Positions 23,824-32,400 of a DNA stretch of 64,000 nucleotides are shown in pieces. Position 1 is the stretch's first letter; the number at the start of each line of letters is the position of its first letter. Origin of the DNA: Sphaerisporangium viridialbum. GTDB lineage: Bacteria; Actinomycetota; Actinomycetes; Streptosporangiales; Streptosporangiaceae. The position numbers were made by a program, and so were the translations under genes. The stretch lies in the NCBI RefSeq assembly GCF_049674955.1, contig NZ_CP187232.1:992001-1056000 (forward strand), given 5' to 3'. The notes beneath the pieces were generated by a model. That model saw nothing but the letters and a program-made list of their open reading frames with translations, did no database searches and had not been told where the DNA came from.

Positions 23824-24729
23824 TCAAAGGTGCAGGGTTCCGCTGCGGGCGCGGTGCTCAAGCGGTGAGTGTCCGTGCAGGCGGCGGAAAGCCGTGCTGA
23901 AGGCGCGGACGTCGGGGTAGCCGCACGCCCTGGCCACCTCCGTCACCGTGGGACCCGTGTCTAGCAGCAGGGCGGCGGCCAGCTCGAGCCGCATCCTGCG
24001 CAGGGTCGCCATCAGGGACGCGCCTGTCTGCTCGCGAAACAGCCGCTCGGCGTGCCGTTCGGACAGGTGGACGGTGGCGGCCACATCCCTGACCCTGACC
24101 GGCCGGCACAGGTTGTCGGCGAGGTGCCGCCGCATCGCCGCCACCACCTGGGACGGCCGGTCCCTGGGAGGCGGCTCGACCTGCAGGTCGTCCTCGTTCG
24201 CGAACGCCCTGGCGGTGTCCACCACCAGCGCGGCGCCGAGACCGGCCAGGCCGGCGTCGTACCCGGACCGCACCGGGTCGGCGTACCCGGCGAGTGCGGT
24301 GACGACCTCGGCCAGTGAGCCGGTACGGCGCGACACCACGGGACCGGCGGGGTCGGTGAGGCCGGACCACCAGCCACGCTCGTCCGGACCCGGAGCCTCC
24401 CGGCCGCCCCGCAGGGTAAAGCCCCAGAAGGCGATGCCGAGCGGGTCCTCCCGGCTCGACTCGATCTCGTGCACATCACCCGGCCTGGCCAGGAACACCT
24501 CACCGGTGCCGACGTCATGGTGTTCCCCGCCGACGCTGAACCGGCCTGCACCGGTGTAGGCCAGGCAAACCTCGTGGAAGGAGTGCCGGTGCCAGTAGTT
24601 GCGCCAGGCGGGCTTGGTGTAGAACCCCCAGCTGACGAAGTCAGCCCTGAACCCTCCGACCTGGCAGGTGTCCAGCAGGCCGGTCAGGTCGGGCAGCCGA
24701 CCGGCACCGGCCACGTCCGCCAAACTCAA
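23824..24729 (-). CDS. AraC-family regulator with cupin sensor
   Basis: 301 residues: N-terminal cupin-like domain (HRHSFHEVCLAYTGAG, FLARPGDVHEIES) and C-terminal AraC double HTH (VRDVAATVHLSERHAERLF; TVTEVARACGYPDVRAFSTAF ... GHSPLEHR). ATG 24729 overlaps the stop of the upstream dioxygenase gene, so both are one operon. The stop codon lies inside the right end of the IS605 remnant, so the last few residues may be altered. It probably binds the tandem repeats at 25504-25563. Confidence 0.88.
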   Translation of the reverse strand: MSLADVAGAGRLPDLTGLLDTCQVGGFRADFVSWGFYTKPAWRNYWHRHSFHEVCLAYTGAGRFSVGGEHHDVGTGEVFLARPGDVHEIESSREDPLGIAFWGFTLRGGREAPGPDERGWWSGLTDPAGPVVSRRTGSLAEVVTALAGYADPVRSGYDAGLAGLGAALVVDTARAFANEDDLQVEPPPRDRPSQVVAAMRRHLADNLCRPVRVRDVAATVHLSERHAERLFREQTGASLMATLRRMRLELAAALLLDTGPTVTEVARACGYPDVRAFSTAFRRLHGHSPLEHRARSGTLHL

Positions 24730-25484
24730 GCCTGTCTCCTGCCTGTCGGGTCCACTCCCGACAGCATCATGCCCTGCCCCAGTGACGAGTCGTGCGCCTG
24801 GATCGCCAGCGGGTCGGCCGGGTCGCGGAACTGCACCAGCCAGGTGGTCCTGGCCTCGTCGCTGACGTTCACACCCGAGCCGTGAACGGTCAGGTAGGAG
24901 AAGAACAGCACGTCCCCCGCCTCCGCGGGCAGTGGCACCGCGGCCTCGAACGGTACGTCGGTGAGGTGATGGCCACCCTCGGGGTCGTGCTCCCGCGGCC
25001 CCTGGAGGTGGCTGCCCGGCACGACGCGGACGCAGCCCTTGTGCTCCGGCGCGTCGTCCAGGTGGAATATCGCGGCGCCGACCCGATGATGGGTGTGGGG
25101 GAAGAACGGGTGGTCCTGGTGCAACGGGAACGGCGAGCCGTTCTCCGGCGGTTTCACGAACAGTTTGGTGTGGTGCAGCTGTACGTTCGGCACCCCCAGC
25201 ACGGCCGCGGCGACGGAGGTGAACCGCTCATCCACCAGCAACCGGGAGAACGCCGCCGCGTAGAACTGCGCGTCATGCAGGTGCTGCAGCCGCGTCGGCG
25301 CACCGGCCGCGAGCTCAGCGGCCGAACCCCAGGTCGGGTCCTCGTCTCGGTCCGGCTGCCCGAGCAGGTCATGGGCGACCCGGCGGTACGCCGCCGCCTC
25401 ATCCCTGGTCAGCAGGCCCTTCACCAGAACGTACCCGTGCTCGGCGTAGTGGCCGGCGAGGGTTTGCAGATCAATCGTGGTCAC
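24726..25484 (-). CDS. Phytanoyl-CoA dioxygenase (PhyH)-family enzyme
   Basis: 252 residues, Fe(II)/2-oxoglutarate oxygenase of the PhyH type. Iron ligands HQDHPFF (HxD) near residue 118 and the distal His in LTVHGSGVN, with an Arg for 2-oxoglutarate at about NVSDEARTTW. GTG 25484 is chosen because GGAGGA lies about 10 nt upstream; the longer frame overlaps the operator repeats. Bacterial members hydroxylate amino acids, lipids or natural products; the substrate is unknown. First gene of the operon with the AraC regulator. Confidence 0.85.
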   Translation of the reverse strand: MTTIDLQTLAGHYAEHGYVLVKGLLTRDEAAAYRRVAHDLLGQPDRDEDPTWGSAAELAAGAPTRLQHLHDAQFYAAAFSRLLVDERFTSVAAAVLGVPNVQLHHTKLFVKPPENGSPFPLHQDHPFFPHTHHRVGAAIFHLDDAPEHKGCVRVVPGSHLQGPREHDPEGGHHLTDVPFEAAVPLPAEAGDVLFFSYLTVHGSGVNVSDEARTTWLVQFRDPADPLAIQAHDSSLGQGMMLSGVDPTGRRQA

Positions 25485-25503
25485 GGTCGTCGCGTCCTCC
25501 TGT

Positions 25504-25563
25504 CGTGATCGATATCGACACTTCGTGATCGATATCGACACTTCGTGGTCGACAGCGACACTA
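25504..25563 (-). promoter_or_regulatory. Three 20-bp tandem operator repeats
   Basis: CGTGATCGATATCGACACTT occurs twice without change (25504-25523, 25524-25543), then CGTGGTCGACAGCGACACTA (25544-25563). The 20-bp period is close to two helical turns, as for direct-repeat AraC sites. They begin 20 bp upstream of the dioxygenase start codon, so bound protein would sit on or near the promoter. Confidence 0.75.
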
Positions 25564-25972
25564 GGAAGCCGGCGCTCGCCGCGACAGGCTCACAGCGGAC
25601 AGCGATGTTCGTAAGACGGACAAGCGATCGGCGCTGCTCCGACCTGCCGAGGCGTCAGGCCTGGCCCTGCGCTCAAGAGTCCGAACAATGAGTTCACACG
25701 CCTTGCTGTCAGACCCCAGTCCACCCTGGACAAATCACACCGTGCCGCTACCTGCGGCGAAATCCCCCCGCCGGAGGCATCACCACGCGTGGCCGGCACC
25801 TGGCGGGCACTTCCAGCTCAGCCCGACACCCCTGTGAGCGGGACTCGTACTGTCGCCTGGCGGCCTTCCACTCGTCCGCGCCAGCCGTCCGGCGTTCTTT
25901 GCGCGCTGTCCGCCGGGAGCGCCAGCGGGAGGCGGCGGCGTGTGCCGTGACGGCGGCGCGTGCGGCCCGGTT
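25564..25972. other. Gene-poor stretch upstream of the dioxygenase operon
   Basis: No supported gene. Minus-strand frames are compositionally poor and lack ribosome-binding sites. Probably decayed element DNA between the PhyH promoter and the integrase fragment. Confidence 0.4.
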
Positions 25973-26113
25973 AGGGCCGCCTTGATCTATCAGCACACCG
26001 CGATGGAGCGGGATCGGGCCATCGCTGACGCGCTCGGGAAGCTCGCCGAGGAAGCTCTCAAGAAGCAAGATCCGAGTGGATCGGGCACGCAGCGGGCACG
26101 GAAGAGCGATTAG
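25973..26113 (+). pseudogene. Tyrosine integrase C-terminal fragment with catalytic Tyr
   Basis: 47 codons reading RAALIYQHTAMERDRAIADA, then LGKLAEEAL, a stop after QRARKSD. The LIYQH motif is the catalytic-tyrosine box of actinophage/ICE-type integrases. No N-terminal part precedes it. It ends 2 bp before the tRNA trailer hairpin, the normal place for an integrase gene next to its attachment site. It is on the same strand as the integrase fragment at 14343, which lacks this very part. Confidence 0.8.
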
Positions 26114-26114
26114 C

Positions 26115-26146
26115 GCCCGGGTCAGGAATTATCCTCTGACCTGGGC
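26115..26146 (-). terminator. Trailer hairpin/terminator of tRNA-Gly
   Basis: 11-bp stem GCCCGGGTCAG / CTGACCTGGGC with one G-U pair, 9 bp past the CCA end of the tRNA. The same hairpin is duplicated at 18861. Confidence 0.75.
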
Positions 26147-26155
26147 CTTCGTGGT

Positions 26156-26229
26156 TGGAGCGGGTGACGGGAATCGAACCCGCGCTGTCAGCTTGGGAAG
26201 CTGATGTTCTGCCATTGAACTACACCCGC
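26156..26229 (-). tRNA. tRNA-Gly (anticodon CCC)
   Basis: Complete 74-nt cloverleaf including CCA. Acceptor GCGGGTG pairs with CACCCGC; D arm GTTCAATGGCAGAAC region; anticodon arm TCAGC-TTCCCAA-GCTGA giving anticodon CCC; T arm GCGGG-TTCGATT-CCCGT. Its 3' half is the sequence repeated across 9.4-22.5 kb, so it is the attachment site of the island elements. The gene stays intact because each insertion regenerates the 3' end. Confidence 0.97.
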
Positions 26230-26341
26230 GTCGATCAGGTGACTGACGACGCACCTACTCTAGCGGAACTTCGGGCGTGTCACCTCCTCCCGGTGAAGTC
26301 CATGCGTGATCGGCGTCGGGGCGGTGAGGGGAGGGGTGGGC

Positions 26342-26455
26342 GGCCGTCTGGAGAGATGCGTGGCCGCCTGGCGAGACGGGTGGCCGCCAGGGGATGGATG
26401 GCCGCCAGGAGATGGGTGGCCGCCTGGAGATGGGTGGCCGCCTGGAGGGAGAGGT
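26342..26455. repeat. Minisatellite, six units of 18-20 bp
   Basis: Units start GGCCG(C/T)C and follow the pattern GGCCGCCTGGAGATGGGT; lengths are 20, 20, 18, 18, 18 and 20 bp. It lies between the tRNA and dcd, 30 bp before the dcd start. No protein is likely; it may be a slippage product or affect the dcd 5' region. Confidence 0.8.
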
Positions 26456-26486
26456 CCTTCGTCGTTCGCGTTGGTAGGTTGCTTAG

Positions 26487-27062
26487 GTGCTGCTATCCGA
26501 TCGTGACATCTGCGCCGAGATCGAGTTGGAGAGGGTCAAGATTGACCCGTTTGACGTAGAGATGATCCAGCCGTCGAGCGTCGACGTGAGGCTCGATCGG
26601 TACTTCCGGGTGTTCGAGAACCACCGGTACCCCCACATCGATCCAGCGGTGGAGCAGCCCGAGCTGACGCGGCTGGTGGAGCCCGATGGGGACGAGCCGT
26701 TCATTCTGCACCCGGGGGAGTTCGTCCTGGCCTCCACGTACGAGGTGATCGGTCTTCCTGACGACATCGCCGGCAGGCTGGAAGGCAAGTCGAGCCTCGG
26801 GCGGCTCGGGCTGCTCACGCACTCGACGGCCGGCTTCATCGATCCGGGCTTCGAGGGGCACGTAACCCTTGAGCTCTCCAATGTCGCCACGCTGCCGATC
26901 AAGCTGTGGCCGGGGATGAAGATCGGGCAGCTGTGCATGTTCCGGCTCAGCTCTCCGGCCGAGCATCCGTACGGGAGCCTGAAGTACGGGTCGCGGTACC
27001 AAGGGCAGCGTGGGCCGACCCCGAGCCGGTCTTTCCTCAACTTCCACCGCACCCGGATGTGA
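26487..27062 (+). CDS. dcd: dCTP deaminase
   Basis: 191 residues, the usual length. It converts dCTP to dUTP, or to dUMP in the bifunctional actinobacterial form. Highly conserved blocks are present: LHPGEFVLAST, GRLEGKSSLGRLGLL (active-site Ser/Arg), HSTAGFIDPGFEG (catalytic Glu) and KYQGQRGPTPSR at the C-terminal lid. GTG 26487 matches the start of homologues (MLLSDRDI). It marks the chromosomal side of the tRNA-Gly island. Confidence 0.96.
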   Translation: MLLSDRDICAEIELERVKIDPFDVEMIQPSSVDVRLDRYFRVFENHRYPHIDPAVEQPELTRLVEPDGDEPFILHPGEFVLASTYEVIGLPDDIAGRLEGKSSLGRLGLLTHSTAGFIDPGFEGHVTLELSNVATLPIKLWPGMKIGQLCMFRLSSPAEHPYGSLKYGSRYQGQRGPTPSRSFLNFHRTRM

Positions 27063-27735
27063 TCGCCGGCGGTTCGCCTCAGTACTACTGGCTTGAACGG
27101 CCGCGGCGGTCGCCACGCCAGTTCACGCCGACCGCCGCCATTGCCGGGCGGTCGCTGGGGATGCTCCTCGGGCCCGGTGGGGCTCTCGGGTGGGCCCTGT
27201 CGCTAGTGGGTCTTTGACGAGGGCGTACGGTGAGCGATACCCGCAAGAGCCCCAAGAGCCCCCAAAGCCCCCAAGGTGCGTCAAGAAGGGCATCAAGCCG
27301 CGCCAAAGGCCTCTACGGGGTCGCTGGTCGGGGGCGTGGTCCGGTGGACGACCCGCGATTCGGTGGTCACCGGTGCGCCCAGTGGGTGATGCTGGGGTCT
27401 GTGGTCGCGCCTGCGTCTTCGGGGAGAGGCGTGGCCGGGTGGTCGCGGGTGCCGTCTGTGGGTGATGCTTGGTTCGAGCGCGGGCCGGTCAGGGGCCGGC
27501 CGGTGCTCGTATGTGAGGTGCGTGGTTCGGAAGCCATCCGGGTTCGGGCCGCGCATCCGTCAGACCGGGAACATGCGTCGCGCATTTTGCGATGCCTCGG
27601 TGTCAACGTACGAACGGAGGGCAGCGCCTAGGAGAAGAGAAGGTTACAAGCGGGAGTGCATGTTACGAACTTCGCATTTCAGCCGGTACCCCTTACTCTT
27701 CTCTGCGGACCGTCCCCGCACATCTGGAGAACGAC
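27063..27735. other. Long intergenic region before the phosphate operon
   Basis: No supported gene in 670 bp. It has a C-rich run of near-repeats (aagagccccaagagccccc, 27243 on), two copies of GTGGGTGATGCT (near 27384 and 27458) and two GTTAC words 18 bp apart (near 27643 and 27661) upstream of the DUF47 gene, possibly part of its promoter or a PhoP-type site. Confidence 0.4.
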
Positions 27736-28353
27736 GTGCGCCTGCGTCTCACGCCTCGTGAGGACAGCTATTACGACTTGTTCGCCGACTCGGCGAACAA
27801 CCTCGTCACCGCATCCCGTCTACTGGTGGAGATCATCAGCGACGGCTCGGACAGGGAAGCCCTGGCCGAGAAGATGCGTGCCTGCGAGCACGCGGGCGAC
27901 GAGCGTACTCATGCGATCATGAACCGCCTCAACGAGAGCTTCATCACGCCGTTCGACCGCGAGGACATCTATCGTCTCGCGTCGAATCTCGACGACGTCA
28001 TGGACTACATGGAGGCCGCCGCCGATCTCATCGGCCTCTACCAGATCGACCACCTCCCGAAGGAGGTCGTACGCCAGGTCGAGGTGCTGGAGCGGGCGGC
28101 GGAGCTGACCGCCGAGGCCATGCCCCGGCTCCGGTCGATGAGCAACCTCAACGAGTACTGGATCGAGATCAACCGCCTGGAGAACCAGGCCGACCAGGTC
28201 TACCGACGCCTGCTCGCCAAGCTCTTCGGCGGTGAGTACGACGCACTCACCGTCATGAAGATGAAGGAGGTCATCGACCAGCTTGAGATGGCCGCCGACG
28301 CCTTCGAGCACGTGGCGAACACGATCGAGTCGATCGCGGTCAAGGAAAGCTAA
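27736..28353 (+). CDS. DUF47/PhoU-like partner of the phosphate transporter
   Basis: 205 residues, all-helical PhoU-like fold of the DUF47 family (TPREDSYYDLF..., ANNLVTASRLLVEI, E/D-rich metal-binding segments CEHAGDERTH and LDDVMDYMEAAADL). GTG 27736 has GGAGA just upstream. It is followed without gap by the Pit transporter, the usual pairing; it is thought to regulate that low-affinity phosphate carrier. Confidence 0.9.
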   Translation: MRLRLTPREDSYYDLFADSANNLVTASRLLVEIISDGSDREALAEKMRACEHAGDERTHAIMNRLNESFITPFDREDIYRLASNLDDVMDYMEAAADLIGLYQIDHLPKEVVRQVEVLERAAELTAEAMPRLRSMSNLNEYWIEINRLENQADQVYRRLLAKLFGGEYDALTVMKMKEVIDQLEMAADAFEHVANTIESIAVKES

Positions 28354-29352
28354 GTGGAGCTCGCACTTGTCATCGGCGTCATCGTCATAGCCCTGGTATT
28401 CGACTACACCAACGGCTTCCACGACGCCGCGAACGCGATCGCGACCTCGGTCTCGACCCGCGCTCTAACTCCCCGTGCCGCGCTCTTCATGGCCGCCGGC
28501 ATGAACTTCGTCGGCGCGCACATCAGCACCGAGGTGGCCAGGACCGTCGGCACGGGCATCATCGAGCCGCCGACGGGCTCGCACGGCCTGGTCATCGTGG
28601 GTGCCGGTCTGATCGGCGCGATCACGTGGAACCTCATCACGTGGTACTTCGGACTGCCCTCGTCGAGCAGTCACGGGCTGATCGGCGGCCTGGTGGGGTC
28701 CGCTCTCGCCGCCTCCAGCACGATCCACTGGAGCGGTGTGGTGGAGAAGGTCGTCATCCCGATGGTCCTCTCCCCGATCGTCGGCTTCCTGCTGGGAGCC
28801 CTCATCATGATCGCCATTCTCTGGATCTTCCGGCGGGCGAACCCCCACAAGGCGGGCAAGAACTTCCGGTACGCCCAGACGGTCTCCGCCGCGGCCATGG
28901 CGCTCGGCCACGGCCTCCAGGACGCCCAGAAGACGATGGGCGTCATCTTCCTCGCGCTCTACACCGGCGGCTACGTCGCCGCCAAGGACCCGATCCCGCA
29001 GTGGGTCATTCTCGCGGCGGCCGCCGCGATCTCGCTGGGCACCTACTCGGGTGGCTGGCGCATCATGCGGACGCTGGGGCGCAGGATCATCCACCTCACC
29101 CCCGCGCAGGGGTTCGCGGCCGAGACGGCGGCCTCCATCGTGCTGTACACGATGGCCATCGCCGCCAAGGCGCCGATCTCCACCACCCACACGATCACCA
29201 GCGCCATCATGGGCGTCGGCGCGACCAAGCGCCTGTCGGCGGTCCGGTGGGGCGTCGCGGGGAACATCATCACGGCGTGGGTCCTCACCATCCCGGCGGC
29301 GGCGCTCGTGGCCGCGCTGTCCTACTTCATCCTCCACTGGATCGTGGAGTAA
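28354..29352 (+). CDS. pit: Low-affinity inorganic phosphate transporter, PiT family
   Basis: 332 residues with about ten membrane helices. The two PiT signature repeats are present: FDYTNGFHDAANAIATSVSTR (N-terminal) and the C-terminal counterpart around ISTTHTITSAIMGVGATKR; also GLPSSSSHGLIGGL. GTG 28354 abuts the DUF47 stop, so the two are one operon. It moves metal-phosphate with protons in this family. Confidence 0.95.
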   Translation: MELALVIGVIVIALVFDYTNGFHDAANAIATSVSTRALTPRAALFMAAGMNFVGAHISTEVARTVGTGIIEPPTGSHGLVIVGAGLIGAITWNLITWYFGLPSSSSHGLIGGLVGSALAASSTIHWSGVVEKVVIPMVLSPIVGFLLGALIMIAILWIFRRANPHKAGKNFRYAQTVSAAAMALGHGLQDAQKTMGVIFLALYTGGYVAAKDPIPQWVILAAAAAISLGTYSGGWRIMRTLGRRIIHLTPAQGFAAETAASIVLYTMAIAAKAPISTTHTITSAIMGVGATKRLSAVRWGVAGNIITAWVLTIPAAALVAALSYFILHWIVE

Positions 29353-29386
29353 GCCCCCGGCACTGGATCGTGGAGTAGGCCCCCGG
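29335..29386 (+). repeat. 26-bp tandem duplication at the pit 3' end
   Basis: CACTGGATCGTGGAGTAAGC... (29335-29360) is repeated at 29361-29386 with one change (TAA to TAG), so the last pit codons and stop are copied just after the gene. Recent slippage; no effect on the protein. Confidence 0.9.
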
Positions 29387-29403
29387 CCTCGAACGGGTAA
29401 GAC

Positions 29404-32400
29404 TCAGGAGCCACCCAGCCAGCGCTCGATGTTGTGGATGCGCTGCTCACATTCCTGCACCTCGCGTACGTTGCCGATGGCCTCGTGCGACAGGCGCAGC
29501 GCGCGCAGCGCCTCCATCTGGCCGGAGTGGTTCCCGGTCTCGCGGTGGAGCCGTAGGTTCTCGTCCAGGTCGCGCAGCGCCCCCGCGTGGTCGCCGCGGT
29601 GCTGCGAGATCAACCCCAGCGTGTGCCGGCACGCCGCCTGCTCCCGCAGGTCACCCGCCTCCTTGACGATCTCCAGCGCTTCCCTCGCGTACTTCTCGGC
29701 CTCGTCGGGGCGGTCGAGGGCGAGGAAGATCCGCGCCAGGTTGTTGACGGCGGACCCCTCGTACTGCCGGTCGCCCGTCTCGCGGATCGCCCGAATGGCC
29801 TGCACGGCCTTGTCCAGGGCCTGCTCGGGCCTGCCCATGCGCAGCATGATGCGCGCCATGGTGTCCAGGCCGACGCCCATGCCGTCTCCGTGCCGTTCCC
29901 GGATGGACAGCGACGTCTCGGCGGCCCGGAGCGCGTCCTGCTGGAGCCCGAGCCGCGCGTACGTGCGTGCGAGGCCGCCGAGGGTGCGCGCCTCGCCGGT
30001 CGGTACGTCCAGCTCCCTCCACAGCTTGAGGGCCTGTAAGCCGTGCTGGAGGGCGTCCTCGTAGCGGGCCAGGCGCCGCAGGGTCCTGGAGAGGTTCTCC
30101 AGGTCCTGCGCCTCCCCGGCCCGGTCGGCGATCTCCCTGCGGATCTCCAGCGCGAGGTTGAGGTGCTCGCGCGACTCGGCGTACCGCCCGAGCTTGAAGT
30201 ACACGACGCCGATGGCCGCCCGCGCCTCCGCCTCGCCCCGCTTGTGGCCGATCTCGTGCGCGAGCCGTACGGCGCGCCAGAGGCGGGACAGGGCCTCGGC
30301 GTGCGCGCCCTCGTCGCGCAGCAGCTTGCCGAGGATGATGAGGGTCTCGCCCTCGCCGTGCCGGTCGCCGCTGGCCCGGGAGACGCGCAGGGCGTGCTCG
30401 GCGTCGCGGCGGGCCAGGTCGCGCAGCCCGAGCTGCCGGTGGATGCGGGCCAGCTCGCGGTACGGGTCGGCGGACTGCGGCTCGTCGCCGAGGTCGAGGC
30501 GCATGGCCAGGTCGATGCGGAGCGACAACGCCTGCAACCCCCGGACGACGGCCTCGCGGGGCGCGCCCCAGAAGTAGTGCAGGCGTGCCAAGTTGAGCAG
30601 CGTCTCCGCCTCGCCGGCGCCGTCCTTGATCGCCCTGCGGATGCTCAGCGCCCGAAGCGCGTGGTCCTCGGCGCTGACGTACTCGCCGAGCCTGCGCAGG
30701 TTCTGCGAGATCGTGTCGAGCGCCTCGGCCTCGCCCGCCTTGTTGTCGGCCAGCCGGTGCAGGCGCAGGGACTCCTCCGAGTGCTCGATGGCCAGGCGGT
30801 AGCGGCCGAGCACGCCGCGCACGTCGGCCAGGTTGTCCAGGGCGTTGGCCTCCCCGAGGCTGTCGCCGAGCCGCCGGAAGCCCCATCGCGCGTCCTCGCC
30901 GTAGCTGAGCGCCTTGACGTTCTGGCCGATGCTGCGGTGGGCGATCGCGAGGTGGTGCAGCATCTGGGCGGTCGCGGGCCACTCGTCCACGGCCTGTGCC
31001 GACGCCAGCCCCGCCTTGTGCACGTCGATGACGTCCCTCATGTAGCCGCGCGAGGTCATGAAGTCGTACACCGCGTCGGCCAGGTTGAAGGCGTAGGAGT
31101 GCAGCCCGTGCCTGGCCGCCTGGTGCGCGGCGGCGACCACGTTCCTGCGCTCGCTCTCGAACCAGGTGAAGTGCCGCTCGCGCTCGGCGTCGGAGGTGGC
31201 GGGCGGCGAGACGGCGCGGTCGTGCAGGACGCGTCTCGGACGTCCGAGCGCGTCCCCGGCCCGCATCGCGGTGGCGAGGTAGTGCGTCAGCAGGCGCCGG
31301 ACGGCCCCCGTCCGCTCGGACTCGCTGTCCTCCAGCAGCACGCGCTCCTTGGCGAAGACCAGGAGCAGGTCGTGCACCATGAACCGCTCGGCCCTGCCGT
31401 CGCCCGGATCCTCCTTGCCGGCGACCAGGTGCAGGCGGTCGAGGGCCCGCAGGCGGCGCAGGGTGTCGGGCACCGCTTCGTCAAGCAGCGCCGCGCAGGA
31501 CTCGGCGCCGACGTCCGGGCCGGTCATCAGGCCGAGGTAGCGGAAGGTGCGGCGCAGGTCCGGGGGCAGCGCCCGGTAGGACACCTCGAAGGCCGGCCGT
31601 ACGGCCGCGCGTGGCTCGTCGTCCTGCGCGAGCTTGGACAGCCGGTCCTGGCCGTCCAGGTCGCGCACGGTGTCGGCGATCTGCTCCGCGGGGTTCTCCA
31701 CCAGCTTGGCTGCGGTGATCCGCAGGGCGAGCGGCAGCATGGCGCACTGCCGTACGAGCCGGGTGGCGTCCGACGGGTTCTCGCGGACCCGCGAGTCGCC
31801 GGGGCCGAGGACGGCGGCCATCAGCTGGACGGCCTCCTCCTCGGCCATGACGTCCAGCGGCAGCGGCTCGACGCCGTCGGCGCGGGTGAGCCCGGGCTGC
31901 CCGGCCAGCCTCGCCTGGGTGGTGACGAGCAGGAGGCACCGGTTGGAGGGCGGAATGAGCGGCCTGATCAGCTCGGGGTTCTCGCCTGCGTTCTCCACCA
32001 CGATCAGCAGCCGCCGGTCGGCGAGCCGGCGCTGGTAGGCGGACACGAGCTCGTGCTCGTCCACCGGCATCTGGTGCCCGCTGACGCCGAGGCCGCGCAG
32101 CAGCTGCCCGATGGCCTCTGCGGTCGTCAGCGGCCGGCTGGGGGCGCCGTGCAGGTCCAGGTAGAGCTGGCCGCCGCTGAAGTGCTCGTCCTTCACCGAC
32201 TGGCCCCAGTACGTCGCGAGGGCGGACTTGCCGACCCCCGCCATGCCCTCGACGATCACCGCGCGCGGACGGTTCGCCGCCGTGACCATGGTGTCCAGGG
32301 TCTGGATCGCGGCGCCCCTGCCGGTGAAGCACGGCACCACCGGGGGAAGCTGCGCCGGGCCCGTGCCGGTGGCGGGGATCCTGATCGCGGGGACCTGGCG

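Noticed and set aside
26342..26455. CRISPR array
   Set aside because: Units are contiguous 18-20-bp repeats without spacers, and no cas genes are present.
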